Below, one piece after another: positions 63,943 to 64,000 of a DNA stretch of 64,000 nt. The notes beneath the pieces were generated by a model. That model had not been told where the DNA came from. It ran no database searches and worked only from the letters and a program-made list of their open reading frames with translations. Position 1 is the first letter of the stretch. Each line of letters begins with the position of its first letter. Origin of the DNA: Bacteroidia bacterium (GTDB lineage Bacteria; Bacteroidota; Bacteroidia; Cytophagales; Cyclobacteriaceae); contig JAUIAO010000008.1 of NCBI GenBank assembly GCA_030425425.1, forward strand, positions 82,277 to 146,276. The letters run 5' to 3'. A program made the position numbers and the translations under genes.

Positions 63943-64000
63943 TCCCACCAGTGGGTTTTATTCCCCGACCCTCTGGGTCGAGAGACATTATGTTTGCATA
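63943..64000. repeat. Second copy of hairpin repeat core (cut by the window end)
   Basis: 58 bases aligned without gaps to 44817-44874 with 4 differences. The hairpins CCCAC/GTGGG, GACCC/GGGTC and TATG/CATA are all preserved. The left inverted repeat seen at 44772 is absent here; whatever lies to the right is outside the window. Confidence 0.75.

Overview
The window looks like a chromosomal segment of a member of the Bacteroidota, most likely a marine, Cytophagales-type bacterium. This rests on several features: a TonB-dependent receptor with an N-terminal carboxypeptidase-regulatory-like domain, a WbqC-family protein, a Bacteroidota-type exosortase, a YafQ toxin-antitoxin pair, and many sequences matching the Bacteroidota -7 promoter element TAnnTTTG just upstream of genes. 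The DNA is AT-rich throughout, and by eye most AT-rich in the polysaccharide region.

Region 1 (1-3,321): sulfate activation (cysD, 5' truncated; cysN; cysQ) followed by gmhA. Region 2 (3,434-28,578): a large exopolysaccharide/surface-glycan locus, nearly all on the + strand. It has an outer-membrane export protein and a Wzz-type chain-length protein, two flippases, two near-identical-length putative Wzy polymerases, at least four glycosyltransferases, an acetyltransferase, a pyruvyl-transferase-family protein, a nitroreductase-family protein, a sulfotransferase, a DegT aminotransferase, a WbqC protein, a TauD-like oxygenase, and two different initiating phosphoglycosyltransferases (WcaJ-like and WecA/MraY-like). 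A minus-strand island (16,810-19,673) inside it carries an exosortase, a small membrane partner and an ATP-grasp-like protein. CysDN/CysQ plus a sulfotransferase make a sulfated glycan plausible (inference).

Region 3 (28,619-38,657): core genes. These are pheS, then a minus-strand run MoxR-parvulin PPIase-lipoprotein-RsbW-like kinase-STAS-SpoIIE phosphatase, then guaB, and a pnuC / NadR-like kinase pair for NAD salvage. Region 4 (38,753-44,699): a TPP riboswitch controlling a TonB receptor, a probable thiamine pyrophosphokinase, prmC, ribD and a free-methionine-sulfoxide reductase.

Region 5 (44,772-51,018): accessory DNA. A hairpin-rich element with terminal inverted repeats (its core recurs at the window's right edge), a YafQ-type toxin-antitoxin pair, and a 160-bp MITE-like palindromic element are directly adjacent. 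Three small exported proteins and a 1,265-residue LamG-thioredoxin fusion follow. Region 6 (51,387-64,000): RDD protein, psd, glutamate dehydrogenase, a BNR_4 lyase-like protein abutting cdsA, DUF2007, CPBP protease, dusB, EamA transporter, moaE, DUF2461, murF, a small unknown protein and a beta-lactamase-fold lipoprotein. I saw no rRNA, tRNA, CRISPR array, intact insertion sequence or prophage.
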